Part shown: piece by piece, positions 47,309 through 56,414 of the stretch
Layout of the letters: each line of letters opens with the position of its first letter
Numbering within the stretch: position 1 is the stretch's first letter
Origin: an uncultured Victivallis sp.
GTDB lineage: Bacteria; Verrucomicrobiota; Lentisphaeria; Victivallales; Victivallaceae
Length of the DNA: 64,000 nucleotides
Reading direction: 5' to 3'
NCBI RefSeq assembly: GCF_944391105.1
Contig: NZ_CALXSK010000008.1
Location: 28,255 to 92,254 of the forward strand
Position numbers and translations under genes: made by a program
The notes under the pieces: generated by a model
What the model saw: only the letters and a program-made list of their open reading frames with translations
Database searches by the model: none
What the model was told of the DNA's origin: nothing

Positions 47309-48558
47309 GAGAACGCACGTTCAGCGACAACTGGAATTTCTGGACGGTCAAATATCTGCGCCAGACGCGGCACAACTTCTCGCTCGTGGTCTGCGTCGGT
47401 CTGCTGTTGCTGGTGCAGTTTCTGATTTTCCGGAGTCATCTCGGGGGGATTCCGCTTCCGCGGAGTTGGCCGCCGGGGTGGCTTTTTATACTGCTCGTCG
47501 GCTGCGGACTCGGGACGGAGGTATGCGTGGCGGTCTGTTTCGGTACCCCGTCGGAGAAAAAGCGTGGGGGAGGGGTGGAGCATTTCACCGGATTTTCGCC
47601 GCTGGATTCGGATGCGCTGTTCCGGGGGTATCTTTACAGTTTCCTGCTGACCTTCGGAATTTTGTTCGGCTTCTGTGCCTTCACATGGGGGGCGACTGTT
47701 TTTCTGTTCCCCGGAAAGACGTTCGAACTGTTGTTGTGGAGCCTGGACACCTGTTTGCTTTCGTTTATTCTGCTGCAGCTGGACGGCATGCGTTCAAGCC
47801 GGGCGGATCAGCTGGTGTTGATTGTGCTGGTGCTTTCCCTGTTGTACCGGAATCTGTTTGACAATCATTTCAAGTCGCTGTCGGATTTTTCCCTGACGAT
47901 TTTCCTGATGCTTTCGGCGGTCTATCTGGGAGAGCTTCTGCGCGAGTCGCTTCTGCCCCGGGGAGCGGTGCGTGAGGTTGCACTGCGTCTGGGGTCGATC
48001 GCGTTTCCGGTGGCGGGATACCTGATCGATGTTCCGTTTCTGGCTCTTGTGCCGGCGGCGGAGGCGTTTGTAGCGATGGGCTGTGCGGTCGACGGCGTTC
48101 CGGGACGGCAGCTTAAGCGGCTTTCGGGCGGTCTCTGCCGCCGGTTTGCCGCGTGGGTGTTTTACGGCTCTTCCGCGGGGGGATGGCTCTGGAGCTGGGG
48201 CGTGGCGGCGGCGACCTGGGGAATCCTGATGTTTCATCGGGAGCAGATGACTTTCGCGCTCTTTCTGGTGAGCTGGGGACTTGCGAGCACGGAGGCGGCT
48301 TTTCTCATTGCCGGGCGGCGGCGCATGCGGCGCCGCAGCAGGACGGTGGAATTCAATTTGTCGATTTTGGGCGGATGTTTTTTGATTCTGATCGTATTGT
48401 TCGTGATGAATTCAGCCGTTTGCGGCCTGGATGGAGACGCGATGTTTCTGACCGGGGCGAACTGGGGCTGGGCGGCGGCGGCTGTGCTGCTGATCCCGAA
48501 TCTTCCGCGAATGGTTGAGGATTTTCGGAGCATTGTGCTTGTAAGGAGAACGATATGA
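47305..48558 (+). CDS. ABC exporter permease, subunit 2
   Basis: A 417-residue protein with about 10-11 helices, starting with a cytoplasmic W-T-V-K-Y-L-R-Q-T-R segment comparable to the coupling segment of the first permease. It is more divergent and has no recognisable family motif, but its overlap with the neighbours on both sides (four bases each) and its topology support a partner permease. Confidence 0.7.
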   Translation: MRERTFSDNWNFWTVKYLRQTRHNFSLVVCVGLLLLVQFLIFRSHLGGIPLPRSWPPGWLFILLVGCGLGTEVCVAVCFGTPSEKKRGGGVEHFTGFSPLDSDALFRGYLYSFLLTFGILFGFCAFTWGATVFLFPGKTFELLLWSLDTCLLSFILLQLDGMRSSRADQLVLIVLVLSLLYRNLFDNHFKSLSDFSLTIFLMLSAVYLGELLRESLLPRGAVREVALRLGSIAFPVAGYLIDVPFLALVPAAEAFVAMGCAVDGVPGRQLKRLSGGLCRRFAAWVFYGSSAGGWLWSWGVAAATWGILMFHREQMTFALFLVSWGLASTEAAFLIAGRRRMRRRSRTVEFNLSILGGCFLILIVLFVMNSAVCGLDGDAMFLTGANWGWAAAAVLLIPNLPRMVEDFRSIVLVRRTI

Positions 48559-49412
48559 AGGAGTTCTGCCGGAACGCGATCGTCTCGGCCCTCGCGCGGA
48601 GCGAAGTGCTGGAGCTTGCCACGGTGCGCCTCACCGCCGGAATCGACGGCCGGCGCACGGGGAAGCGCTCCGGCAATGCGCTCGAATTCTCCGAGTACCG
48701 CGAGTACCAGGCCGGCGACGACCTGCGGCGGCTCGACTGGGGCGTCTATGCGCGCAGCGGACAGCTCATGGTGAAACTTTACAGCGAGGAGGTCGATCCG
48801 CGCTGCGACATCGTGCTGGACAACTCCGCATCGATGGCGGTGCGTGAAGAAAAGGCGGCCGCGGCGGCGGGTGTCGCCGCACTGCTTGCGCAATCGGCCG
48901 TGAACGCTGGTTTTTCGCTCGCGGTCTGGCATTGCGGAGAAAAACTGGAAAAAGAGGAACGCGCAGCGTTTCCGCTCGAATGGAGCTGTTGCGACTTCGG
49001 TTCCGATACGAGTCCGGGAGAGGCGTTCGACTCGTTTGCCGGGGGATTCCAGAGCCGCGGAATCCGGATTGCCGTGACCGATCTTCTCTGGCCGGAGGAA
49101 CCGAGGCGCTTTCTGCGCCGCCTCTCCGACGGGGCGATGCGGACGGTCGTGATCCAGCTTCTGACGCGTGATGAGCAGATTCCTGCGATTTCCGGCAGTG
49201 TTTCGCTGGTCGATGCCGAGAGTGGCGAGGTGCGCGAACTCATGGTCGACGAAGCGATTCTTGCACGCTACCGCGAACGGTTCGCCCGTCATCAGGAGCT
49301 CTGGAGCCGTGCGGCCGAGGAGTACGGCATCCGGCTGATCCGGCTGACCATGGAAGAGTTCTACCCCTCCTGGGACCTCCGGGAGCTGTTTCGGTGCGGG
49401 GTGCTGAAATGA
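48555..49412 (+). CDS. DUF58 domain protein
   Basis: A 285-residue DUF58 protein. The family hallmark E-F-S-E-Y-R-E-Y-Q-A-G-D-D-L-R-R-L-D-W lies near residue 40, followed by a degenerate VWA-like domain with D-N-S-A-S-M (about 94) as a candidate metal site. DUF58 proteins are standard partners of MoxR ATPases. It overlaps the preceding permease gene and the following BatA-like gene by ATGA at both ends. Confidence 0.9.
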   Translation: MKEFCRNAIVSALARSEVLELATVRLTAGIDGRRTGKRSGNALEFSEYREYQAGDDLRRLDWGVYARSGQLMVKLYSEEVDPRCDIVLDNSASMAVREEKAAAAAGVAALLAQSAVNAGFSLAVWHCGEKLEKEERAAFPLEWSCCDFGSDTSPGEAFDSFAGGFQSRGIRIAVTDLLWPEEPRRFLRRLSDGAMRTVVIQLLTRDEQIPAISGSVSLVDAESGEVRELMVDEAILARYRERFARHQELWSRAAEEYGIRLIRLTMEEFYPSWDLRELFRCGVLK

Positions 49413-51157
49413 ACTGGATCACGGGATTCGAACATCCGGCATATCTCTGGGCCGCCACGGCGGTGCTGCCGCTGCTCGGGATCTACTGGCTCTACCGGCG
49501 TTCGAAGGCGACTCCGGTTGCGGCGATCTTTCTCTGGGATCGGCCTGAGACGACGCCGAAGAGCGGTTCGCGCTGGCAGTTCCGGAAGCTGCCGCTCTCG
49601 TTCTTTCTTGAGGCGCTTTCGCTGCTGCTGTTCGCCGTCGCGGCGGCCGGGCCGTTCCACATGAGCCCTGAAGCGTATCCGGTGCTGGCGGTGGTGCTGG
49701 ACAATTCGTTTTCGATGCGGGCGGCGACTCCCGGAGGCGTCTCTCCACGCGAGCAGGGCGCGGAGACTCTGCGAAAACTTCTTGCGCGCCATCCGGGGCG
49801 TCGCGTGCTGCTGATCCTCGCAGGGCGCGAGCCGCGCCTCTGTTCCGACAGCCGCGAGACGGTGGATTTCGAGCGGTTCTGGACGGCGGACGAACCCGCC
49901 TTCGACCTCGCCGGAGCAGTCGCGCTTGCCCGGATGCGGAGTGCCGGGTGCGAACTTCTGGTGTTGACCGATCATATTCCCGATTTCCCGCTTGCGGAGG
50001 ACACGGGCTGTTTCGCCGCCGGAACGCCGCTCGGAAACACCGCGCTTGTGAACGTCCGGCGGGGGGAGGGGACGGTTCTCGCCGAAGCGCTGAACAGCTC
50101 TTCCCGGCCGGTGCGCGTGCAGCTGGAGCTCTCCCCCGGCGGCGTGGCGGAGTCTGTGGAACTCGCCGCCGGGGAACGGTACAAGTTCGTCTGCCGGATT
50201 CCGGATTCTGCGCGGAGGCGCGAGATTGTCGTGACGCTTCGAACCTCCGGAGACGATCCGCTGCCGTTCGACAACCGCGTGGTCCTATTGCCGGAAAACC
50301 GGGCGCCGGTACGGTTTGCCTATGCGAAGGGGCTGCCGGAATCGGCGATTCGTGAACTGGATGCCGTTCTTGCCGGGAATCCTGATTTCATTCGCGCCGA
50401 TGCGAATCCGGAACTCGTTTTCGGCGGCCCGGATCTTGCCGCCGGGAAGTTTCACCGATTTATCTGGAATACCGCGGGAGGTGCGGGGCAGACAACCGCG
50501 GCGCTTGAACCGATCTCGGCGCGGCCGGGTCGGGCGCTCACGCGCGGACTTGCGTTGAAGGATCTGCGCTGGAAAGCCGATCCACAGTTGCGCCTGCCTG
50601 GCGAACCGCTTCTGCAGCGCGGCGAAACCGAACTGCTCTCCTTCCGCCGCCGGATGGACCACTGGAGCGACCTCTTTCTGAACCTTGACCCGGAGAGCTC
50701 GAACCTGAGTCGACGTCCTTTCTGGCCCGCGTTCTTCTGGAACCTCGCACACTTTGTACGCGCGGAGCGCCCCGGCCCGGCGCGGAGCAATTTCCGCAGC
50801 GGCGAACTCATCGATCTCCGGCTTGCGGATCCCGCTCCGCGCGAGGTGCGCGTATTTTGTCCGGACGGTACGGAGAGAAGCGCGATTCCCTTCCGAAACC
50901 GGGTCATGCTTGCCGATCTTCCGCCCGGCGTGAGCCGGATCGAGGCGGGCGGGGCGAGTTGGAGCGTTTCGGTTCTGCCGCTTTCAGCTGAAGAGTCACA
51001 GCTTGAGAATGCCGGGCGTTTCCGGCGCGAACCGGTGCGGGTTGCCCGGATGGCGGAGAGTCCGCGCACGCCGCTCGGCTGGATCGCACTGCTCCTGGCG
51101 GCGGCTGTTCTGGCACTTCATCAATACCGGCTCGGAGTCGGGAGGAGGACCGCATGA
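49409..51157 (+). CDS. BatA-like membrane protein with VWA domain
   Basis: A 582-residue protein. The BatA N-terminal module (F-E-H-P-A-Y-L-W, then L-P-L-L-G-I-Y-W-L-Y-R-R) gives one membrane segment at about 12-30 and a second at 66-82. A VWA domain follows with the metal site D-N-S-F-S (Asp98, Ser100, Ser102). After an extended beta-rich region, a last helix near 558-578 re-enters the membrane. It is presumably moved or activated by MoxR. The frame is joined by four-base overlaps to both neighbours. Confidence 0.85.
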   Translation: MNWITGFEHPAYLWAATAVLPLLGIYWLYRRSKATPVAAIFLWDRPETTPKSGSRWQFRKLPLSFFLEALSLLLFAVAAAGPFHMSPEAYPVLAVVLDNSFSMRAATPGGVSPREQGAETLRKLLARHPGRRVLLILAGREPRLCSDSRETVDFERFWTADEPAFDLAGAVALARMRSAGCELLVLTDHIPDFPLAEDTGCFAAGTPLGNTALVNVRRGEGTVLAEALNSSSRPVRVQLELSPGGVAESVELAAGERYKFVCRIPDSARRREIVVTLRTSGDDPLPFDNRVVLLPENRAPVRFAYAKGLPESAIRELDAVLAGNPDFIRADANPELVFGGPDLAAGKFHRFIWNTAGGAGQTTAALEPISARPGRALTRGLALKDLRWKADPQLRLPGEPLLQRGETELLSFRRRMDHWSDLFLNLDPESSNLSRRPFWPAFFWNLAHFVRAERPGPARSNFRSGELIDLRLADPAPREVRVFCPDGTERSAIPFRNRVMLADLPPGVSRIEAGGASWSVSVLPLSAEESQLENAGRFRREPVRVARMAESPRTPLGWIALLLAAAVLALHQYRLGVGRRTA

Positions 51158-53919
51158 ACATTCTCTGGCCGGCAGCCTTTCTGCTGATTCTTCCCGCCGC
51201 GGTATTTCTGTTTCTGCGACCGTTCCGGAGTCCCCGGGTAAACGTGCTCCGGGCCGGTGTTTTTCTCGCCGTCATACTGGCGCTGGCCGGAATTTCGATC
51301 GAGTGGCCCGATCGCGCCGGAACGCTGGTGATTGCGGTCGACCGCAGTCGTTCGATGCCGGAGAACGCGAAGGAGGAGTCGGAGTCACTCCTGCGCCGTC
51401 TTGAAAGTTCCCGCCCGCGCGACTCCCGGCTCGGCGTCGTTGCGTTCGGGGGGGAGGCCGTGATCGACAAACTGCCGGAGTCGCCCGGCTTCGATGGACT
51501 CCGGAGCCGGATCGACAATCCGGACGGTTCAAATCTCGCTGCGGCCATCGAACTTGCGCTGAACCAGATTCCCGCGGATTCCCCGGGACGCATTCTGCTG
51601 CTGACCGACGGCGTTCATACCGGCGCCGATCCGGCCCGAATGATGGCGCTTGCTGCGGCGCGCGGCGTTCCGGTCGACGTCCGGCTGCTGACCCGCAGCG
51701 CCGCGAACGATCTCGCGATCGCCGAAATCGACTCCCCGCTCACGGCCGGTGTCGGGGAGTTCTACACGCTGAATTGCCGGATCGTTTCGCCCGGGGCGCA
51801 GCGCGCGACCTGTCGGATCCGGCGCGGCAGCGGCCCGTGGAGCGTGCGTACGGTCGAGTTGCGGCGCGGCGTGAATTTCCTCTCCTGGCGTGATCGCGGC
51901 GACAGGGCCGGGGTCATCGATTACACCGTCGAAATCATCGGCGCGGACTCCGCTCCGGACGAACTCCCGGAAAACAACCGTGCGCGGCGGCTCGTCGAAA
52001 TCACCGGGCGCAAACCGGTTCTGCTGCTTACGGAGTCGCCGTCGGGAAACCTAGGGCGGGTTCTCGCGGAGGCGGGGATTCCCGTCGTCTCGCGCCGGCC
52101 GTCTCCCGCGGAACTGACACCGGAAAAACTCGCAGGCTGTTCCGGCGTGATTCTCGAAAATGTTCCCGCCTCCCGGCTCGGACCTGACGGCATGGCACTT
52201 CTCGCGAATATGGTGAAGTCCGGCGCGCTCGGACTCATGATGACCGGCGGGCGCAGTTCGTTTGCGGTCGGCGGGTACTACCGTTCGCCGCTGGAGGAGA
52301 TTCTTCCGGTTTCGATGGAACAGCGTCAGGAGATGCGCAAGAGTCTGCTTGCGCTCGCCGTCGCCCTCGACCGGTCCGGAAGTATGGCCGCACCGGTCGG
52401 AAACATGACCAAGATGGACATGGCGAATCTCGCCACGCTTGAAGTGTTTCAACTTCTGATGCCGCGTGACGAATTCAGCGTCATCGCCGTGGACAGCGCT
52501 CCGCATGTGGCGATTCCTCTGACGCCGGTCGAGGACATTGTCGGCGGAGAGGCGCGCATCCGCAGCATCGAGTCGATGGGCGGAGGCATTTTCACGTACA
52601 CCGCGCTTCATGCCGCCACAAGCGAACTTATGAAGTCCAATGCCGCAACCCGCCATCTGATCCTTTTTGCCGACGCCGCCGACGCGGAGGAACCGGGTTC
52701 CTACCGCGAACTGCTTGCGCGCACCTCTCAGGAGGGGATCACGGTCAGTGTGGTCGGGCTCGGGTTCGAGACCGACTGCGATGCGGAATTTCTGAAGGAT
52801 ATCGCCCGGCGCGGCAACGGTATGATCTATTTCTCCGACCGCGCCGATGAGCTGCCGCGCATCTTCGCGCAGGACACGTTCCTCATGGCGCGCAGCACTT
52901 TCATCGATACGCCGGTCGAAGCGCTTTACACCGCGGCACTCCGAAGTCTTTCGAAAGCCGATTTCGGCCGCTCCGCCGAGTTCGGCGGGTACAACCTCTG
53001 CTACGGAAAGGAGGGCAGCGAAGTCATTCTCGTCAGCAACGACGAATTCAAAGCGCCGATCGCCGCAACCGGAATGGCGGGGCTCGGACGGGTGAGCGTC
53101 CTCACCGCCGAAGCGGACGGCGAGTACACCGGGCAGTTCGCCGCCGATCCGATGGCGGGAACTTTGCTTTCGGCACTGGCCGGATGGATGATGACGCCCG
53201 AATCGGCGGAAGGGGATTTCCTGATCACCCAGGCTCTGGTCGACGGGGGGCACCGAGTGGAAATCCACCTGGATCCGGAACGCGAACGCGATCCGTTTCC
53301 GGAGCCGCCGGTGGTCCATACGGTTGTCTCACGGGAGGGCGGGCCGCCCGTTACGCGACAGGATTCGTTTGTCTGGGTCTCTCCCGACCGGCTCGAAGCG
53401 AACATCCCGCTCGAAGGTGATGCGGTCTATCTTTCGACGGTCGGCCGGGAGGGGAAACGGCCCGAAACGCTCGCCCCCGTCACCCTTGTCTATTCGCCGG
53501 AGTTTCGTCCGGTCGATTCCGCTTCGGCAGAGCGGATCGTCGACCTGGCCGGCTCGACCGGAGGCTCGGAACGACTGCTCCCGGATGACATCTGGGAGCA
53601 GCTGCCGGCGCGTTTCAGAGTTTTCCCGCTCTCCCCGTGGTTTGGGCTCGCTGCGGCGATCCTGCTGCTGCTCGAAGTCGCGGAACGGAGAATCGGTGTT
53701 TGGGCTCTGTTCGTCCGCCGCCGGCAGGAGCCGGCCGTGGCAGCTCCCGCAAAACCGGTGAAGCGGGTGAAAAAACGGGGAAAAAAACATGCCGCAACTC
53801 CGAAATTCCCGGCAGATGAAGAACATACATCCCATGCGAGCGCCGGCGCCGGTGCGGAGACTTCGGCGGAGCCTGATCCGCTCGGAGAGGCGCTGCGCCG
53901 CGCGCGTCGACATCGGTGA
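51154..53919 (+). CDS. Large membrane protein with two VWA domains and a GATase-like domain
   Basis: A 921-residue protein ending the operon. Two N-terminal helices (about 4-22 and 33-50) are followed by VWA 1 with D-R-S-R-S (Asp63, Ser65, Ser67), a beta region, a glutamine-amidotransferase-like segment (S-G-V-I-L-E-N-V-P, G-L-M-M-T-G-G near 365), and VWA 2 with D-R-S-G-S (near 406). A C-terminal helix near 828-848 is followed by a Lys- and Ala-rich cytoplasmic tail of 70 residues. This domain order is known from other MoxR-linked loci. It probably acts in envelope stress or assembly together with the ABC exporter. The next gene is convergent, 11 bases away. Confidence 0.85.
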   Translation: MNILWPAAFLLILPAAVFLFLRPFRSPRVNVLRAGVFLAVILALAGISIEWPDRAGTLVIAVDRSRSMPENAKEESESLLRRLESSRPRDSRLGVVAFGGEAVIDKLPESPGFDGLRSRIDNPDGSNLAAAIELALNQIPADSPGRILLLTDGVHTGADPARMMALAAARGVPVDVRLLTRSAANDLAIAEIDSPLTAGVGEFYTLNCRIVSPGAQRATCRIRRGSGPWSVRTVELRRGVNFLSWRDRGDRAGVIDYTVEIIGADSAPDELPENNRARRLVEITGRKPVLLLTESPSGNLGRVLAEAGIPVVSRRPSPAELTPEKLAGCSGVILENVPASRLGPDGMALLANMVKSGALGLMMTGGRSSFAVGGYYRSPLEEILPVSMEQRQEMRKSLLALAVALDRSGSMAAPVGNMTKMDMANLATLEVFQLLMPRDEFSVIAVDSAPHVAIPLTPVEDIVGGEARIRSIESMGGGIFTYTALHAATSELMKSNAATRHLILFADAADAEEPGSYRELLARTSQEGITVSVVGLGFETDCDAEFLKDIARRGNGMIYFSDRADELPRIFAQDTFLMARSTFIDTPVEALYTAALRSLSKADFGRSAEFGGYNLCYGKEGSEVILVSNDEFKAPIAATGMAGLGRVSVLTAEADGEYTGQFAADPMAGTLLSALAGWMMTPESAEGDFLITQALVDGGHRVEIHLDPERERDPFPEPPVVHTVVSREGGPPVTRQDSFVWVSPDRLEANIPLEGDAVYLSTVGREGKRPETLAPVTLVYSPEFRPVDSASAERIVDLAGSTGGSERLLPDDIWEQLPARFRVFPLSPWFGLAAAILLLLEVAERRIGVWALFVRRRQEPAVAAPAKPVKRVKKRGKKHAATPKFPADEEHTSHASAGAGAETSAEPDPLGEALRRARRHR

Positions 53920-53929
53920 GTATGCCGTA

Positions 53930-55294
53930 TCAGCGGAATCGTCTCTTCAGATAAGCGGCAACGGCGTCGCGCTCGGTGATGCCGGTGAGTTTGTATGCAC
54001 CGGAGTCGAGCTTTTCCCGCAGCAGCGGAGTGCTGGTAAGCGAGTAGGTCGAGAGCGCGAGCGTGAGCCGCTCCGGCGCTCCGGGGGCGCTCCACCGTTT
54101 GCCGTTTTGCACGACGTTCAGCCCGGAGAAGGCGAACACGCTGCGTCCCCTGCGGTTTGCGGCTCCCAGCCAGGTCAGCAGTTCCGCAAGCTCTTCGCGC
54201 GTGAGTTCGACCGTGCAGAGTTCGTTCTCATACGGCAGCAGCGTGAAAAGCCCCTCGTTCGTGACTGTGCAGGGAATCTCGAACTGGGGCAGGGCGGAAA
54301 CGGAAAAGAGTGCCGCATCGCTTCCCGCGGCCCGGTGTACCGCCTCTGCGCCGATGCGGCAGATCGGGGCGGTATTCTCCCGTTTTTCCGGCAGACGCAG
54401 CGGCTCTTTCGTTGTGGCGATGACGGTTTCGGCATACGGTTTGTAACGTTCCAGAAAAGGGCGGAGCACCTGTTCCGCCTCCGCGTCACCCGGGGAGTCT
54501 TCCTCGGGACGGAGGAGTTCCGACGTGATCCGTTCCAGTTCGCCCGTGTCATCGTCGAAGCGGGCGCGGATCCGGGCGACGCATTGTGCATAGCGCCCCG
54601 CCTGGACAAACCACGCCCCGGCAACGCGGAATCCACGCTTCTCCTCATGGCTGTGGCCCGCCAGCACGAGGTCGATCTCCGGAAACTCCGCGAGAAAACG
54701 GAACATCGTCCCCGGCGGCGTGTATAATCCGGCATGCCATGCCAGGACGATCAGATCCGGTTTGGCCGCAAGCAGTTCCGGCATGATTTCCCGCAGCGCG
54801 TCACGATTCGCTTGAAATGTCCAGCCGGAGTCGGGCAGCAGCCGGTTCGGCATTTTGGGATCGGTCATGCCGATGACCGCGACGCGGTGTCCATTCCGTT
54901 CGAACAGCACCCACGCCGATGGTTTGAATCCGGTTCTCTGGAACTCTGCTCCCAGCGTTTTGCCGCGAAATTCGCGTGCCGCCCGGATGAGCGCTTCCGG
55001 GCCGAACTCGAAATCATGATTGCCGGGAATCCAGACGTCGTACCGGAGTTCGTTCAGCAGCGCGGTCATGATCTGTCCGTCGCTGTGGCGTGAGAGAAGC
55101 GTCCCCTGCATCGTGTCGCCGCAGTCGATGCGGAGCGCATCGGGATTTTTCCGCAGAATCGGCGCGAGCCGGATCAGCGCTTCGGCGCGTCCGTGAATGT
55201 CGGTCGTGCAGAGGATTTCCACCTCCGACGCGAAGCCGGCCGGAGTGAACCGGACGAGCAGCAGCAAGAGCAGTGCAAGAGGCAAATGTTTCAT
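53930..55294 (-). CDS. Secreted 5'-nucleotidase/UshA-like metallophosphoesterase
   Basis: A 454-residue exported enzyme. Signal peptide ends near GFASEV. The calcineurin-like phosphoesterase domain shows the metal ligands in order: T-D-I-H-G, G-D-T-M-Q-G, G-N-H-D-F-E-F-G, and G-H-S-H-E near 230. The C-terminal substrate-binding domain of 5'-nucleotidases starts near 300 (N-E-G-L-F-T-L-L-P-Y-E-N). It would release nucleosides from external nucleotides. It overlaps upp by four bases, which supports a nucleoside/pyrimidine salvage unit: the enzyme supplies nucleosides, Upp converts uracil to UMP. Confidence 0.88.
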   Translation of the reverse strand: MKHLPLALLLLLLVRFTPAGFASEVEILCTTDIHGRAEALIRLAPILRKNPDALRIDCGDTMQGTLLSRHSDGQIMTALLNELRYDVWIPGNHDFEFGPEALIRAAREFRGKTLGAEFQRTGFKPSAWVLFERNGHRVAVIGMTDPKMPNRLLPDSGWTFQANRDALREIMPELLAAKPDLIVLAWHAGLYTPPGTMFRFLAEFPEIDLVLAGHSHEEKRGFRVAGAWFVQAGRYAQCVARIRARFDDDTGELERITSELLRPEEDSPGDAEAEQVLRPFLERYKPYAETVIATTKEPLRLPEKRENTAPICRIGAEAVHRAAGSDAALFSVSALPQFEIPCTVTNEGLFTLLPYENELCTVELTREELAELLTWLGAANRRGRSVFAFSGLNVVQNGKRWSAPGAPERLTLALSTYSLTSTPLLREKLDSGAYKLTGITERDAVAAYLKRRFR

Positions 55295-55917
55295 CTGTGG
55301 ACAGTTCCAAATATTCTGTCGCCCGCGTCCCCGAGCCCCGGAACAATGTATTTGTTTTCGTCAAGCCGCTCGTCGAGACAGCCGGTGAAAATTTCGATTT
55401 CCGGATGACGCGCTTCAAACACCTTTTTCCCTTCGGGGGCGCTGATGATCGTGACCGCTGCGATCCGGTGGAATCCGGCGCGTTTCAACAGGTCGGCCGC
55501 GGCCGCGAGCGAATTCCCCGTCGCAAGCATCGGATCGAGCAGCACGGCGAACGAACGTGGTGTCGCCTCCGGCAGTTTGCAGTAATATTCGCGCGGGAGT
55601 TTGGTCACGGGGTCGCGTTCGAGCCCGATGAAACCGGCCGGCGAGCCGGGGACAAGGCTCTCCGCCGCTTCGAGCATGCCGAGTCCCGCGCGCAAAATCG
55701 GTACAAAAACGATTCTCTCCGCGATCCGGTATCCGGTCGTTTCCGCGAGCGGGGTTTTGATCCGGCAGCTTTCGAGTTCCACTCCCCGGAGCGCTTCCGC
55801 GGCAATGAAGCAGGTGATTTCCCGCACGCACTCCCGGAAACGGGAACTCGGTGTGGTGCAGTCGCGCAGAACCGTCAGTTTTGCCCTGACGAACGGATGA
55901 TCGACAATATGGAGCAT
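55291..55917 (-). CDS. upp: Uracil phosphoribosyltransferase
   Basis: A 208-residue enzyme making UMP from uracil and PRPP. The PRPP loop L-L-D-P-M-L-A-T-G-N-S (about 125-135) and the uracil-binding C-terminus P-G-L-G-D-A-G-D-R-I-F-G-T are complete, and length is standard. It is upstream of and overlaps the 5'-nucleotidase-like gene. The start has an AGAAAGGCGAA site. Confidence 0.95.
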   Translation of the reverse strand: MLHIVDHPFVRAKLTVLRDCTTPSSRFRECVREITCFIAAEALRGVELESCRIKTPLAETTGYRIAERIVFVPILRAGLGMLEAAESLVPGSPAGFIGLERDPVTKLPREYYCKLPEATPRSFAVLLDPMLATGNSLAAAADLLKRAGFHRIAAVTIISAPEGKKVFEARHPEIEIFTGCLDERLDENKYIVPGLGDAGDRIFGTVHR

Positions 55918-56170
55918 AATTCGCCTTTCTTCTGAGATTTATTTCAGTATACAGCCGCAATTGCTTTTGCGCAACCCGAAAACCGGGAAAAAAACGGAAA
56001 AATCCCATTTCCCGGACTTGAAGAATTGCAAATGAAAGGCATATTAATAAGCATTGCCGTTTGCGATCGGCTGCGGATGGAAGTTCTCAGTGCTTTCCTC
56101 CTCCGGTTTCATCGGCGGTCAACGATGATTTCATTTGTGAAAACAATTAAAACATAATGAGGTGAAGAGT

Positions 56171-56326
56171 ATGTCCCAGCATCCGAGTCTCCGCGTCGGC
56201 GGAAAAATCCGCAAAGTCCGCAATGTCATGAAGCGTTTCGAGCGCATCAACGTGCTCCGCGCCGACGGCCGTATTCCTGAGGACAAGGTTCTCGGGCTGC
56301 CCAAGACCAAGCCGGTTGAAATGTAA
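56171..56326 (+). CDS. PVC-type small basic protein (TIGR04137-like)
   Basis: A 51-residue, Lys/Arg-rich protein, starting MSQHPSLRVGGKIRKVRN and ending K-V-L-G-L-P-K-T-K-P-V-E-M. The pattern M-S-x-H-x-S-L near the start, the basic helix K-R-F-E-R-I-N-V-L and the closing V-x-G-L-P-K-x-K match the small basic proteins reported from Chlamydiae, Verrucomicrobia and relatives (TIGR04137 by memory). Function is unknown; the charge suggests RNA or ribosome binding. Strong support for translation comes from GAGGTGAAG 5 bases before the ATG and from a dedicated terminator 30 bases after the stop. It is a monocistronic gene. Confidence 0.85.
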   Translation: MSQHPSLRVGGKIRKVRNVMKRFERINVLRADGRIPEDKVLGLPKTKPVEM

Positions 56327-56354
56327 TCCGTCTCAGAACGGAATACGGGAGAAG

Positions 56355-56388
56355 AACGCGGGACGGAGCGATCCGGGCCCGCGTTTTT
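56355..56388 (+). terminator. Intrinsic terminator of the small basic protein gene
   Basis: AACGCGGG (56355-56362) pairs with CCCGCGTT (56378-56385), with T residues overlapping the right arm. It lies before the start of the kinase gene, which rules out longer starts for that gene. Confidence 0.75.
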
Positions 56389-56414
56389 CATTCATCGAAC
56401 CGCGAGTGGAAATC

